NCBI GenBank assembly: GCA_903813345.2
Contig: CAIIXF020000002.1
Span: 30,436,926-30,500,925 of the forward strand
From: Owenia fusiformis
Taxonomy: Eukaryota; Annelida; Polychaeta; Sabellida; Oweniidae
Length of the DNA stretch: 64,000 nucleotides
Direction: 5' to 3'
The position numbers were made by a program, and so were the translations under genes. Positions 11,401-23,194 of the stretch are shown here, piece by piece. The notes under the pieces are model-generated. The model was not told the DNA's origin. It searched no databases and was given only the letters and a program-made list of their open reading frames with translations. The stretch's first letter is position 1; each line of letters opens with the position of its first letter.

Positions 11401-14400
11401 ACATGTATATGGCAATAAACACGTTTCTTGGGCACTGTGGCATAGCTAGCCTTGCCTAAGTCGCTATTTTCTTTTACTTATCTTGATCTTAAATTATCAA
11501 CTAAAAAAGACGCTGATTTAGGTTATGACATGACCTGCTTGTTTAATTGCAGGCGCAAATCTGCTGTACGTAGCAGTGCATGAATTTGGTCATGCACTGG
11601 GTCTTGAACACTCCGATCAGTTCAACTCTGTGATGTTCCCATTTTCGCGCGTATACGATCCAAATTTCAAGCTATATCAAGATGATATTGATGGAATTCA
11701 ATTTTTATATGGTAAGTGTATCAATGTATCATGACACTTATTGCATATTGATCAATATGAATTTATCAGTGCCACCTGTGGCAAAATCAAAACCATGATG
11801 AGATTCCTTTGAGAAACAATATAAAGGTGTCTGAAAAGGAGTCTTTCTTTTAAAACCAAACAAGTGCAACATAATCAATCGGCTGTACTCTTAAAAACCT
11901 GTACTCAAATAACATACTGTAGTTTGTCATCTTTTACAAAGACTGTTGTTAATTGTAGGTGCAAAAACAACACCTACAACACCAAGTATGACAAATGCAC
12001 CAAAACCGGAACGAACCAGACCTGAACCACCAAGGCCTACTCACCCACCGAGGCCTACTCACCCGCCAAGGCCTACTCACCCGCCAAGGCCTACTCATGG
12101 GCCAAGGCCTACTCACCCGCCAAGGCCAACTCACCCGCCAAGGCCTACTCATCCACCACAGACCAATCCACCAAGACCAGAGCCAAATACAAATGAACCA
12201 ACTGCAACAACAGCTTTGCCAGAGACCGAGACTTGTGACAAGACAATGGATGCAATAACCGTCACTGTACTGGGTGACACTGTGGCATTCCGAGGTGACA
12301 GGAACCACAATCTTTTTAAATTGATATTGCATAAGCCCATTGACTCAAAATTTCGCTAGTTGTCACACATTTTGGGTTTCAACATGACTTTGCATATATA
12401 AATAAAACTATTGAAGCCTGTCATTTTGAAAGAAGATTCTATTATCATGTGTTTAACCGTTTCTATGGATTTGTAGATTCACAGGTTTACCTATTATCTG
12501 TGAGTAATTATGGTGTCCAGGAAGGCTATCCTAAACCCATTTCTGCCATGTTTCCTGACGGTCCAGAGGAGGTAGATGCGGCTTTAACATTCCCTCATTA
12601 CTCACCAGGAAGGGAATACAAGACAGGGGAAGAGAGTTACACTTGGTTGTTTAAGGTAATACTTGCCAAATAATTTCAAAATATACCATAAGAAAGAGTT
12701 GACCAATCCAAATAAGCACTACCCCTTATTCCACCATCCATTTTCATTAAACTATTTTTTCATCTAAACATTTTTCGAAGAGTAATGTGATCATAAATAG
12801 CTGGTATGATTGGATAGATAACGTCACGTGAATCCCAGACTGGCCATTCATGTTGCCAAACGGTTTGAAACCCCATTTTATTTTCATAGACCAACATTCT
12901 ATGATATTGAGCGTGATATTTGACTTGATACTTTATCTTGTATCTACAGGGTGGTCCAAAAAAATTGGAACATTTGTTAATTGAACACAAGACCTTTATT
13001 TTTTGTCTAAAATGCACCAAAATTTTACTGAGTATTGTTCAGTCACTTATTTATATGATGTAAAGTTTATAGGTGAAAACAACAAAGTTTATACATTAAA
13101 CTAGACAATGTTTGATATTATGACCCCTCTTTTCCTGAATTACAAGTTCAAGCCTGAGACTCTGTTTTGAAATGATTAATTCAGTTTGCTATTTGTTTGT
13201 TTTTGTCCAAGCAATCTTGATTAAAAAATTCAGCTTGACCAAACTTCTTATATATTTGCCTTGGAAGATCAAATGTAGTTACATATTCAACATTTGTTTA
13301 CCTAAATGTATGGGTATCAAACATATTTCGATGGCTATTGTTGGGTGTATTACTGATTGAATATTCTCAACAACGAGGCCAGGGCAGTCCGTTTTGACTG
13401 GTAAATGAAGCCCCATCCCCTTTCTTGTTCTAATATTAATAATATTCATTGAATATATCAAATAATGTATATCAATATCATAAAGGAGTCTCCCAGAACA
13501 CAAATGATATATTATACGTGCTTAGAGTTGGTCTCTAATAAAGCCTTGTAAATAACTGGTCAGTTTCCCTTTTACTGAAAAATGGAAACAATGATTCTGT
13601 CAGTTTAGTGGCTGTATGGGTTATGCAATCGCTCACCTCTGACATGTTCTTTCTTTCCTACTCCTAAATAAAAATAATGATTTGGGGTATTCTTAAGTTG
13701 ACAATAACACAATAGTTTTCTAGTAAACCAGAGATGTAAATACCTCTTGTCAACTGAATATGATTTTATAAAATGTGTATAGCAATCATCATGTTCATTA
13801 AAGCTTTGAAATAAAGAATACTTGAAAAAGTAGCGGCAAAATTGACAAGTGTATATTTAAGAAAAGGGGGTCCTATGAAACATTGACTAGTTTAATGCAT
13901 TAACTTTGTGGTTTTCACCTGTAAACTTTACATCAGATAAATAAGTGACTGAACTATGCTCAGTAAAATTTTGGTGCATTTTAGAGAAAAAATAAAGGTT
14001 TTGCGTTCAATTAACAAATGTTCCAATTTTTTTGGACCACCCTGTAATATTTGTTTTTACCCTTGAGAAAAATAGGATTAAGAGTTGACCAAAATTATGG
14101 AAGCGCTGATTTGAGTGTGTCTGTTTTGAAATCCACTTTCATGTTAGATTGGTCTGAATATAATGTTTAAAAGTTCATTAAATCCTCCTATATATTCCAT
14201 CTGCTACAACCTAGACCTAGTCCTCCAGACAAACCAGTAAACCCATCTCCATAGTGTCTTCGTTATTACAGGGTGACAAGAGCTGGAAATATAAAAATGA
14301 GGGTGGAGCACTGAAATTGGTGACCGGGTATCCAAGATATACCTACGTAGACTGGGGATTACTGGGTATAAGAGACAGGAGGTCATCGGAGGGCATAGAT

Positions 14401-16343
14401 TCTGCCTTTATGTGGGGGAATTCTGGCAATGTTTATTTCACAAGAGGTATTGTATCTTACCAAATCTATGGCAAAAGCCTTAATTATTGTATTTTGAACT
14501 GGAATAATCTTTTACATGATAAATATATTTAGTGTTTTCCTTCAGAAACAAATTCCAAAATAGACTAATGCCTCAGTCACACTTGATCTACGGCAACTTT
14601 TTTACATCGATTTTGTGAAACTACGGCCGCCGCAGAGCAAACGTGACCGTGGCTTTAAATACAATGTAGGTAACCAGTATTGGAAGTATAGCGGTGTAAT
14701 GAGAAGGATGCTCAATGGTTACCCAAAGTCAACCAGTAGGATCAGCATACTTAGACGAGCTGGAATCACTGAGATTGATGCCGCCTTCCGATGGGTCAAC
14801 AATAAAATGTATTTCTTCAAGGATGGGCAGTACCACAGGTAATGTAATATAAGCAAAGATTTGTGGAGTAGATTGAATCGTGTCATTTTAAGTTTGAATT
14901 TCATGTTTGGTATTTGACTTTAAAATGAATTGTGTGAAGACATTTTAATTCCGTACGTCTCATCACGGACCTGAAGAAAATGATCACGTTTCAGAGTTTT
15001 CTTCGACATTCTTAAAGTCTGTGGTCTCATCAAGGACATCTGCTGAAGTACTTAACACTAAATTATAACCAGAGCGTCATTAACGTACACTTTTATATTT
15101 CAATTTAATAATTATCATGACATCGGTGTGTTACATAACTAAGTAAAAAAACTGAGAAAATTTGATTCCACATGATGGGAAACAGATTAGAGGATGCATT
15201 TCCAGTAATAGCTGAGAAGTTAATTCTAGGATGATAAATGTCACAGTTCACATCAAAAATGTCATTTTCAATGACGTGTCGCAAAAAGCTCGCGCACGCA
15301 TTGTTACACATTTTGTGGCGTAATCCAGAGGATCCTCGCTTTTAACATGATAGAATGTGACGTTTTTGAGAAAAATGTACACACATGAAAATCCTTTCGT
15401 CCTCCACATTTACCTCTATATCTCAAAACATTTTAGACGAATAACTCTGATATCATATATATATTGTTAATGGGCTAGGAGCATCATAAAACACGAATCA
15501 ATTGATATTTTAGGTGAAATAAATATACGTGTTGCTGTGCTTGAAAATAGGCGAATGGCGTAAATTAGCCCTATTTTAATGAATTTTGAAAACCTTTCGT
15601 CCTCCACTTTTCCACATACAACAGGAAACACATACTTTTGTGAACAAAATCAACTATTTATTAATAAACTAGAGTTTAGGAGCAAAATAATCACGTATGA
15701 TTTATTAAAAATCGATCTCGTATTTTTTGTTTAATGTGCACCTGAAAAGTTAAAGGTACCAAAAAATGAACAAAAAAGGTCGCTGTCAACAGATTCTATT
15801 TTTCAGACTCTGTGACGTCACAATATGGGACGCTTACTAAAATTCATCCTTTGAAATAAAACTTCCATCTACCTTTATCAAGACGAAAAATAAGTATAAT
15901 AGTCAAATATTGTTTGAGTTATGAGCGTTTAAAGACGAAAAATAATTCAAAATGTAACGTGTCAACATGGGATATTTGCCAGATGTTTTGGTAAAAAACT
16001 CTTTTTTAAAAACGAACGCGCAAAAAATGTGAACGGGATGTAGTTGATCTAAAATCTTCATCGAAACAGCTTTAAAATGATATATAACTTTAATTAGAAT
16101 ATTATCTTATAATCCGGGGAATCAAAGTTACATTCACGCGATACCCTTAAAAAAGAAATGCGCCACCTTTTTGCGACACGTCAATGCTTTCGTCTAATTA
16201 TGTTCTTAAAATAACTCAATTTTTGCCAGTATACATATATTGAATATTCCTTAATTGAATATTCCAGGTACGAACGAGGAAATAGGAATCTGGTTGGACC
16301 CAAGGACACTGGGAAATTTTGGTTTGGATGTCCTGATGAGTAA
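8442..16343 (+). CDS. secreted matrix metalloproteinase with His/Trp-rich N-terminal extension
   Basis: A zinc endopeptidase of the extracellular matrix. Exons: 8442-8945, 9277-9430, 9741-9848, 10085-10185, 10702-10924, 11553-11711, 11959-12294, 12477-12655, 14272-14446, 14670-14838, 16268-16343. All junctions are GT-AG and phases close to 727 residues. Order: signal peptide (1-20, [20 protein letters not shown]); Lys/Gly, then His/Gly/Ser-rich, then Trp/Arg-rich extension (about 21-168); propeptide with cysteine switch PRCGLPD; REKR furin-type site; catalytic domain with structural-zinc/calcium segment [15 protein letters not shown], zinc site [11 protein letters not shown] and Met-turn SVMFPF; Pro-rich hinge of repeated PRPTHPP; four-bladed hemopexin domain opened by CDKT and closed by FGCPDE, whose cysteines normally pair. 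No membrane segment or GPI signal follows, so it is probably secreted and activated by furin. The extension is not typical of MMPs. The last hemopexin exons are supported by hemopexin motifs such as EIDAAFRW and [12 protein letters not shown]. Confidence 0.95.
10385..10680. repeat. copies of a dispersed repeat family in an MMP intron
   Basis: Two adjacent segments, the second containing ctgtaacaaatggcaggtgg, are the reverse complement of a sequence family found in this window at 33715-33795, 35640-35860, 39985-40110, 43430-43535, 46235-46345, 54530-54665 and 63495-63570. Shared words are gtcaccacctgccatttgtt, acaccaaccac and gtaacaatatgtcacca. No coding potential; probably a short non-autonomous element. 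Confidence 0.7.
12947..14044. mobile_element. non-autonomous Tc1/mariner-type element with ~180-bp TIRs
   Basis: TA-flanked element in the MMP intron between 12655 and 14272. The ends read cagggtggtccaaaaaaatt and its complement. Similarity of the two arms continues for about 180 bp (12947-13125 against 13870-14044), sharing words such as gtgcattttaga and gtgactgaac. The interior has no intact transposase. Confidence 0.85.
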
Positions 16344-16934
16344 ATGGTGAAATCCAACTGCAAGGACAAAATTTACGTTTGAAAAGTTGAAGCATAATCA
16401 GTGACATTCATGAGCTAGCTATGACAAACAATACAGTATATGACAATATTCAGTATTCACAAAATGGTCATATATTGAACAACTCAAAACACACAAATTA
16501 GTTCGCTCTTGCTATTTCAGTTTGCGTGATTGTACACCAAGGAACAATTCAATGACTTATTACATGGTGAGACACCTTGCTAACAGCTATATCAGTGGAC
16601 TATTACATTATATGAACATGTGTGCATCCAGTATTTGAATAAATTGTTTAGGACTATTTCACTTAAGATAAGGGAGTTGCTTTACAGCTGAACGAATAGA
16701 TGGCACAACTTGTTTTGATTTGTTTTGGTTGGGCCATAGGCTTCAATGTTAAAAACGTGTATAGTCACTTAATCTTTTAATTTATCAAAAAATATTGTTT
16801 GAATCTGTCTAAAAGTCGAATAGCATACTATGGGATGACCCTGTTGATGTACATTGTAATAATCATGAAATATTTGGTTGTCTAACGAATAAACCAACGT
16901 TTAAAATAATTTTAACATGGCATCAATGGATATA
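16344..16934. other. MMP 3' flank, no further gene
   Basis: Contains gaataaattg near 16638 and gaataaacc near 16887 as possible polyadenylation signals for the MMP transcript. Nothing else recognised. Confidence 0.45.
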
Positions 16935-17573
16935 CAGGGTGTCCCGAAAGTATGCCCCCCCCCCTAGGCAGACATATACCAGTGTTGTCATAGTAAGTGT
17001 CATATATCATTTTAAAGCATATCCAAAGTTACATTGATTCACCAAGTATCATGGTTCAAGTTTCAAATGTGAAAAAGTTACAGGCATTTCAAAATTTAGT
17101 GTTTGGTCAAAATTAAGTTCAATTTTACGCCAAATCACTAGTAAATGGGTCCTCCCAGGCCATCTTAACAGCAGCAATTCTTTTCGGGTCGGATGGATAT
17201 TGAGTTGGAAAAAGAGAACAGTGAGGGTAGACACTCTAAGAAAACTCTTCTAAAGTCCCCTAACAGGTTTTAAGAGGGTTATAAAATTCCACACTCCTAT
17301 TTGAAGGGCTTTTGAGGTCATATCTGAAAATAATTGCCACTGTTAACATGGCCAAGGGGGACACATTGACTAGTAATATGGTGTGAAATCGAACTTTATT
17401 TTGACAAAACACTAACTTTTAAAATGACTGTAACTTTTTCCCATTTGGGAGTTAAACCATGATACTTGGCAAATCAATGTAACTTTGGACAAGCTTTAAA
17501 ATGATATATGACAAATACTATGAGGACACTGGAATATGTCTGCCTAGGGGGGCCATACTTTCGGGACACCCTG
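16935..17573. mobile_element. non-autonomous Tc1/mariner-type element with ~190-bp TIRs
   Basis: TA-flanked. The left end cagggtgtcccgaaagtatg matches the complement of the right end. The arms stay similar for about 190 bp (shared: taggcagacatat, catatatcattttaaagc, aagttacattgatt), so most of this 639-bp element is inverted repeat around a short centre. No transposase. Confidence 0.88.
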
Positions 17574-18287
17574 TATGGCCCACGTTTTCTTTAAAAAGTT
17601 GGAAAGCTCATTGGAATTTCATAACTGAATAAATCAAAGGTATTTTTGTTGAAACATTTTCATTGAACTCAAATATGCTATTAAAAAGAAGTAAAGGTAG
17701 AATTAGCGAGATTTCAAAGCATATCAAAACTCCTCTATTCTATGTGTGTTTATTCAGTTATTATACACGTTGAATCCCTACTGATTCATGACAAATACAG
17801 CATCAGTTTGACTAAAATAGACGAACTGCAATAATTTTATTCTGCCATTTTTTGACAGTGTCACCTACTATCAGTTGAGCATACGTTTTAGTAAGCAAGT
17901 ATCAACCCAATCTACGTTTTTGTTTCTTCGCCCGAAACCCCAAAACAAATATCCTAATACCAGCTAAACTATATTCTTTAAAAATTTTGCTTGTAATGTC
18001 TTGCCTGCTCATATTTCATTGGTCAATAATATATTGAGACAGAATGTGCTATTTTGGTCAATAGAATTGACTAGGCGTCTGTTTGTCGGTCAGTCTATTC
18101 CTCAACATAGGTAGTACAAATTAAAACTACTTTTCATATTGGGTCGAATCTCCATCATTTCATTCCCATCCATAATACTACCTATGTCACCGCCATTTTC
18201 CAAAACCGACTTTTGCTATTGAAACCAGGAGCTACTAATCCTATCGATGCGGCAGTCCTTTACTTGTACTCATGTCACATATTAGGC
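17574..18287. other. intergenic between MMP and the convergent NB-ARC gene
   Basis: The two genes converge here. No coding, RNA or clear repeat feature seen. Confidence 0.5.
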
Positions 18288-21200
18288 CTACGTGTGTTTA
18301 AACTGTTTTAACTGATCGCGTTCCTCTTTAACTGTGGTCACCATTTCCTTGGCAGCACGTTCGAAACCTTCCACCGCCCGATCGTACTCTTTCCATCGTT
18401 TGTTTGAATCCTTTCTACTCAGACTACCCTGAAATAAATGAAAAGGAAGTGCTAGTATATCAAATTATAACTTAAACTGAAAAGACCCATTAGGATCAAA
18501 AAAGTGATTTATATCGTCAACGCAGCATGACGCATCTCAGTGTCTGATTTTTTAAGAGAACGGATTTTGTCAGTGAAGAATTTATACATAGTAGACTTTT
18601 TTAATCATTTGACAACGACACATTTGCGATTGAATCATATTGCCTATTACCTGAAATCGGTCAATAGCATGCTTATATTCATTCAAAGCTGCCATCCAAT
18701 TTTTGACTTCTGCATAAAAGTCGGCGATCACAATATGATAATCTGGGATGCTAGAAAGGTCGCCTTTGAGGGACATTTCACTTTTAAGCGCTTTTATATC
18801 CTCTTCTACCTCAGCTGCCATTTTACACCGCTTTGTTACATCTTTTTCCTGTCTCAATATATTTGTACCGAATGTTATTCCCCTTTCGAGACAAACACAG
18901 CGGTGTATACTTCCTACGTCCTTTGCATATGTTTCTTTAAGAATACCACGCTGGTACCAGTTCTCGCTAGTATTACGCTTCAGAAGGGTTTTGTAGGCAG
19001 TCTTACCATTATACAAGTCTCCAAGTTTTACCTCTGGTGTTTTCAGCTGCCCTACTTCATCAACATCTTCTAAGTAAAGGTATAGAAGTGCATTACGTTT
19101 GCATAATATGCTATGAAGAACAATATAACCTGTTTCTTCTTCAATAACACGACACAGGGCAGACGCAAGTCTTATTGCAGTTATGAAGGTATTTTTATTG
19201 GGTTTTGTCTTGTCGTGCTTTTGTTTGTTGTAGAAATACATTCGGCCAAATGTGTATAAAACGGATGCGTACAACTCTGGAAGATACATTTTCTCCATTG
19301 TTTCCTCGGGTATTGCCAGTTTTGACTCAACCAAAGTTTTGTAAATGGCCTTGTCGATTTTGTTCCCTGATAAAAAACTGGGAAGCTTTTTACCTGATTT
19401 GATTTTCATTTGCTTAATATCAGCCTCGTTTAGGCTAATACTGAGCAAAAGTTGCTCTATCACTTTGCTGCCCAATTCATCTTTCAATGTCACAAGTTTG
19501 CCGTATATATCTCGAGCAAGTGTTGACTGGTCAAAATCTGTTTGGCCAATATCAATGTCATTCAAATTTTCACTTCGTCGTCGCTTACTAGGATGTTCTT
19601 CCGATAGTATATTTTCAAGATGAAGCACTTCACCAAGCAGACTTATGTTTGCTTGTAATTTCTTTTCTGCTTCCTCTCTCAGTCCAAAGTCCTTCTGTGT
19701 GTAAAAATACCCAAGTGCATCATTTATGGCAACTACCATCACCTTAATATCGGAGGTCATGGCTTTGTTTTGAGCGTGTTTTAACACTGTCTCTATATGG
19801 GGCATTAGCATAAGGTTTCTGTTGTAAGATTTCGTATGCTTAGTGTCTTTGTCAAAGTAACAGAAAAGTACCCGCATTAGTATCTGCAATGCCTCGTTGT
19901 CCTTTGGCGTTTTTTGCATCACAATACGTATAGCCAACTGGACTAGGTCGTGCGTATCAACACAACGAACTTTTTCTCCCATCTCCGTATCATCACGTAT
20001 TGTGGCGTAGGATCGATCCGTCAGTTTGCCCATGAAAATAGTGTCAACCACAGTATCCTTATCTTCCAAGGACATATTATTATCTGTGTATGCCTGATGC
20101 AAAATGTCACTCAAGATAAATAATGGAATTGCTTTCGAGTCCAAATATGCCATTGCTTTGAGTAACACCACTCCCATTTTTAATTCTTCTTGAACTAGGT
20201 CTTTTAACAAGGCTGTAACAATTTCCACATGTGCCTGGATGGGAGGTTGCGGGTAATTTGGGCCTAAAATCCCAAGAGCATCGTTTTCTATCATTTTATA
20301 AAGATTTGGTTTCTTGATTCGACGGAGGAACTCATCAATATTTATTTTGTATTTGTTAATGTAGAACTTGGCGCCACGTATCGCACTGGGAAGTTTACTC
20401 ATCTCTTTCCAAAGCTTTACTTTTTTTCCCTTCTTGTCATCAACATCACTTAGACACTCAAGTGCCTCATCAAGGTTAAAACCGTCGATATGGATGACGA
20501 TCGAGTCGTTACCCTGCTCGGCGGGATGGCATGAGGACTGAGTTGTTACCATAATAGATATATTCTCCGTTGGTTGGAAGTATTGGTATATTTCGCGGCA
20601 GGTTTCTTTACCGACATTGTCAAAGATTAACAAGTATTTCCTTTTTACTTCACTGATTAGCGTTTTATAAACATAGTTGAGAAATTGAGATTCCTGAGAA
20701 TCTGTCGTCTCGGTTTCGATTTGAATTGATATCTTAAGATTCTCGAGCAGTTTCTTTAGCGAAATTGTCAAGTTTTGTTTAGAATCACTCGGTATATACC
20801 AGCCAATATCATAGTCATTCTGCTTCACATCCCAACAGCGCTTCACAATCTCTGTTTTACCAACGCCGCTTAGTCCTTAAGGAAGAAGCAAAATATCGAG
20901 TTTAAACAATCTAACATAATGGATAGTGCGACTTTTCCCTGAATTTCTTAGGAAATATTTATCTTTATCCCATGGTTGCAAGGATATAGGTCGTACATTA
21001 TATCATGTGAAGATATATTTGATATGTGGATAAAGATATCATATTTTAGCAAAAAATTCTCAAACCATCGAATCACTTCTTAAAAAGTGATACTCGATAG
21101 TGTGAAAAGTGATATCCGCTGGTTTCGAATTTTTCAAAAAAAAATTATTACATTTTATAATTACTTTAAAAAGTATACTTTTTTTAAAAAATTCAAAATT

Positions 21201-23194
21201 TCAAAAAAGATTTTCAACATTTTTTCACAATTTCTTTCAAATATTTTTCCATGGGATAAATGGACAATCCTATGGTTCTTCAAAAAATATCAATTATATC
21301 AACTCATAAATAACAATATCTTACTCATTCGATGCGCTCACTCGTGAAGATATCAATATCCACTCATGGATATAAATGATATTTTCAAAACCATATGATA
21401 TTCCTTTATTATCATGACCTATAAGAGATACGAGCTTTGTGTTTTAAGACTTTCCCAAACATATATCGTGATATATGAATAATTTCAAAGTCCATGACCC
21501 CTTAAAACGCACAGTCCTGAATTTGGAAATAAATTACCACTTTATGAAAGATGCGAGATATAGCTGCATTAGGCCATAAATAGTAGATTCTTTGTTTTGC
21601 GTCCTGGTTAAATCAAAATCATGCAAGGGTACAAGGAAACAAACACAAACTCAAGAAAAACGCGAACTTGTTTGCTGAGGAAATGTATACATTTTATGAG
21701 CATAAAAAGGGATGACAAACCAATTTGCAGCGATTACAAACACATATCTATACATCATATACAATATATTTAAACATAGCTATTATTCAAAGGTAACCAA
21801 AACAAGAAAGTACACAATGTATGCCAAAGTAATCAATAACACTGTCAATTTTGACGCGCATCAAATTGTATGTCATTTCTGATTCCGATTGAACAAAATG
21901 CGATGGTACTTTCAGACCCTTGTGATTGCTTTTTGGATGTGTTTGCTTTTTCTGATTTACTCAAAATAGTGCAAGCAAGGGGACGCAAAAAGAAGCATCT
22001 ACTTCTTATGGCCTTATTCGTACTTATATAGCATTTCGCAGAACTTACAGTGTGTTTGCTATTACTATCAATTCAATTTCATGTGGTTTCTAGATAAATC
22101 GGAAATATATGTTGCGTACCTGACAATACTACACATTTTTTTGTTTTCTTCATGTGATCGAAACATTTTGAATATTCTTCAGTTTCAGTGAAGCCATTCA
22201 CATTAGGTGGTATGTTAGACTTCATGGTAGGCTTTTCAATGTATCCAATTTCTGTTAATAAAACATAGCCATAAATAATAACATATTAGTAATAGTCTTA
22301 CATTACTATCAATTAAGATGAACGGAGATGAAAATGTTTCTGTTCAGTATAGTCATTAACATTTGAAAGATCTAAGATAAAGACGTTTGGTCACCCTGTG
22401 AAATAAATAACGTGGGCAATTTATTGCGAGTCACCTTTCTCCCAGTTTTCAACTGTTTCAGCTAGTTCATTTCTTCCCACATTCCGCAGTGCCTTTGCCA
22501 GAATCTGTTGCGCATTACCATCACTCAATCTGTTTTGCCAACTAACCAATAAATCGAATCTCGAATTCATTAGATTAGTTTTGTTATTAGCTTCAAATGT
22601 CTGAATTTGCCCTTGTGAAAAACCAAGTTCTCCTGCAATAGCTTTGAAAGCATCTCCCATCTCACCAGCTAATTCCATTAACCTCCTTTGGTCAATCCTA
22701 GCTGTTAAATAAAATGTGTTCACCACTTATTCATCCTCCGATCACAGGGCTTCAAAATCCAGAATATATTCTTTCTTTTTACCCCCTGCGATAAGCAGTT
22801 AGCATTTCCTCGATTAAGAACTCGCAATCTGATTGGCTGTCGCAACACTGCGACAGAAATTATGTATAGGTCATAGCGCATGATTAGATCACGTGATTCA
22901 GTTTAATCGGGCGCTTATAAAAATTGGTTATAGCAGGGGATAGAAGGAGGTACGGATTCTGGATACCTGCTTAGGAGGATGCACTTATTAGGCCATAAAC
23001 AAATCGTGGTAAGCCACGCCCACTCCATCTCTATCCTTCTGGGAGAGCATGCAAAATGAAACAAGTGCGATAATCCAATCAGATTTATCAACAAAAGTGC
23101 AATGGCGGCCGGCGTCTCACTTCATATCTTATAAAATTTAATGCTAAATAACCTGCAATTCATTTAAAATGTACTTACCTACTACTTTCGCCAT
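18288..23194 (-). CDS. Death - NB-ARC - TPR protein (APAF1-like STAND ATPase)
   Basis: Five exons in transcript order: 23179-23194, 22435-22701, 22120-22251, 18651-20875, 18288-18428. They sum to 2781 bases (926 residues) with consistent GT-AG junctions. The first exon encodes MAKVV. Residues about 6-94 form a Death domain (ELAGEMGDAFKAIAGELGFS; ETVENWEK). A linker ends at CVVLS. The P-loop GLSGVGKT (about 139-146) is created across the last-but-one large splice. Walker B is YLLIFDNV (about 219-226), followed by IMVTTQS where NB-ARC proteins usually have an arginine (TTR), then a winged-helix-like region and helical repeats ending in TPR-like NWMAALNEYKHAIDRF and YDRAVEGFERAAKEM. A basic KRRR patch lies in the middle. 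Proteins of this build are expected to be cytosolic signal-dependent ATP switches that recruit other Death-domain proteins in innate immunity or cell death; that role is inferred. A partial paralogue lies upstream at 29074-30184. Confidence 0.9.
20876..22119. other. intron of the NB-ARC gene, AT-rich with palindromic repeats
   Basis: Lies between the linker exon and the P-loop exon. It holds AT-rich, partly palindromic blocks (for example tttatcccatgg near 20965 against ccatgggataaa near 21250, and aagtgatactcg near 21086). The two + strand open frames here are low-complexity Phe/Lys/Ile and not credible genes. Confidence 0.5.
22733..22983. mobile_element. MITE with tcatcctccgat-type inverted ends
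   Basis: Left end catcctccgatcacaggg with following aaaatccagaat; right end ggattctggatacctg and taggaggatg, an imperfect inverted match. A shorter relative lies at 39437-39511. Located in intron 1 of the NB-ARC gene, just upstream of the Death exon. No coding capacity. Confidence 0.65.

Noticed and set aside
11949-12332. Trp/Arg/Ser-rich minus frame opposite the MMP hinge
   Set aside because: Antisense of the PRPTHPP repeat.
14615-14669. Extending the hemopexin exon upstream from 14670
   Set aside because: The only earlier AG acceptor considered (about 14627) puts a TGA in frame; the acceptor at 14669 keeps phase and starts at GNQYWKY.
18540-19623. + strand frames of up to 177 codons
   Set aside because: Antisense of the large NB-ARC/TPR exon.
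21087-21347. Phe/Lys-rich + strand frames
   Set aside because: Low-complexity AT-rich intron sequence without any domain signal.
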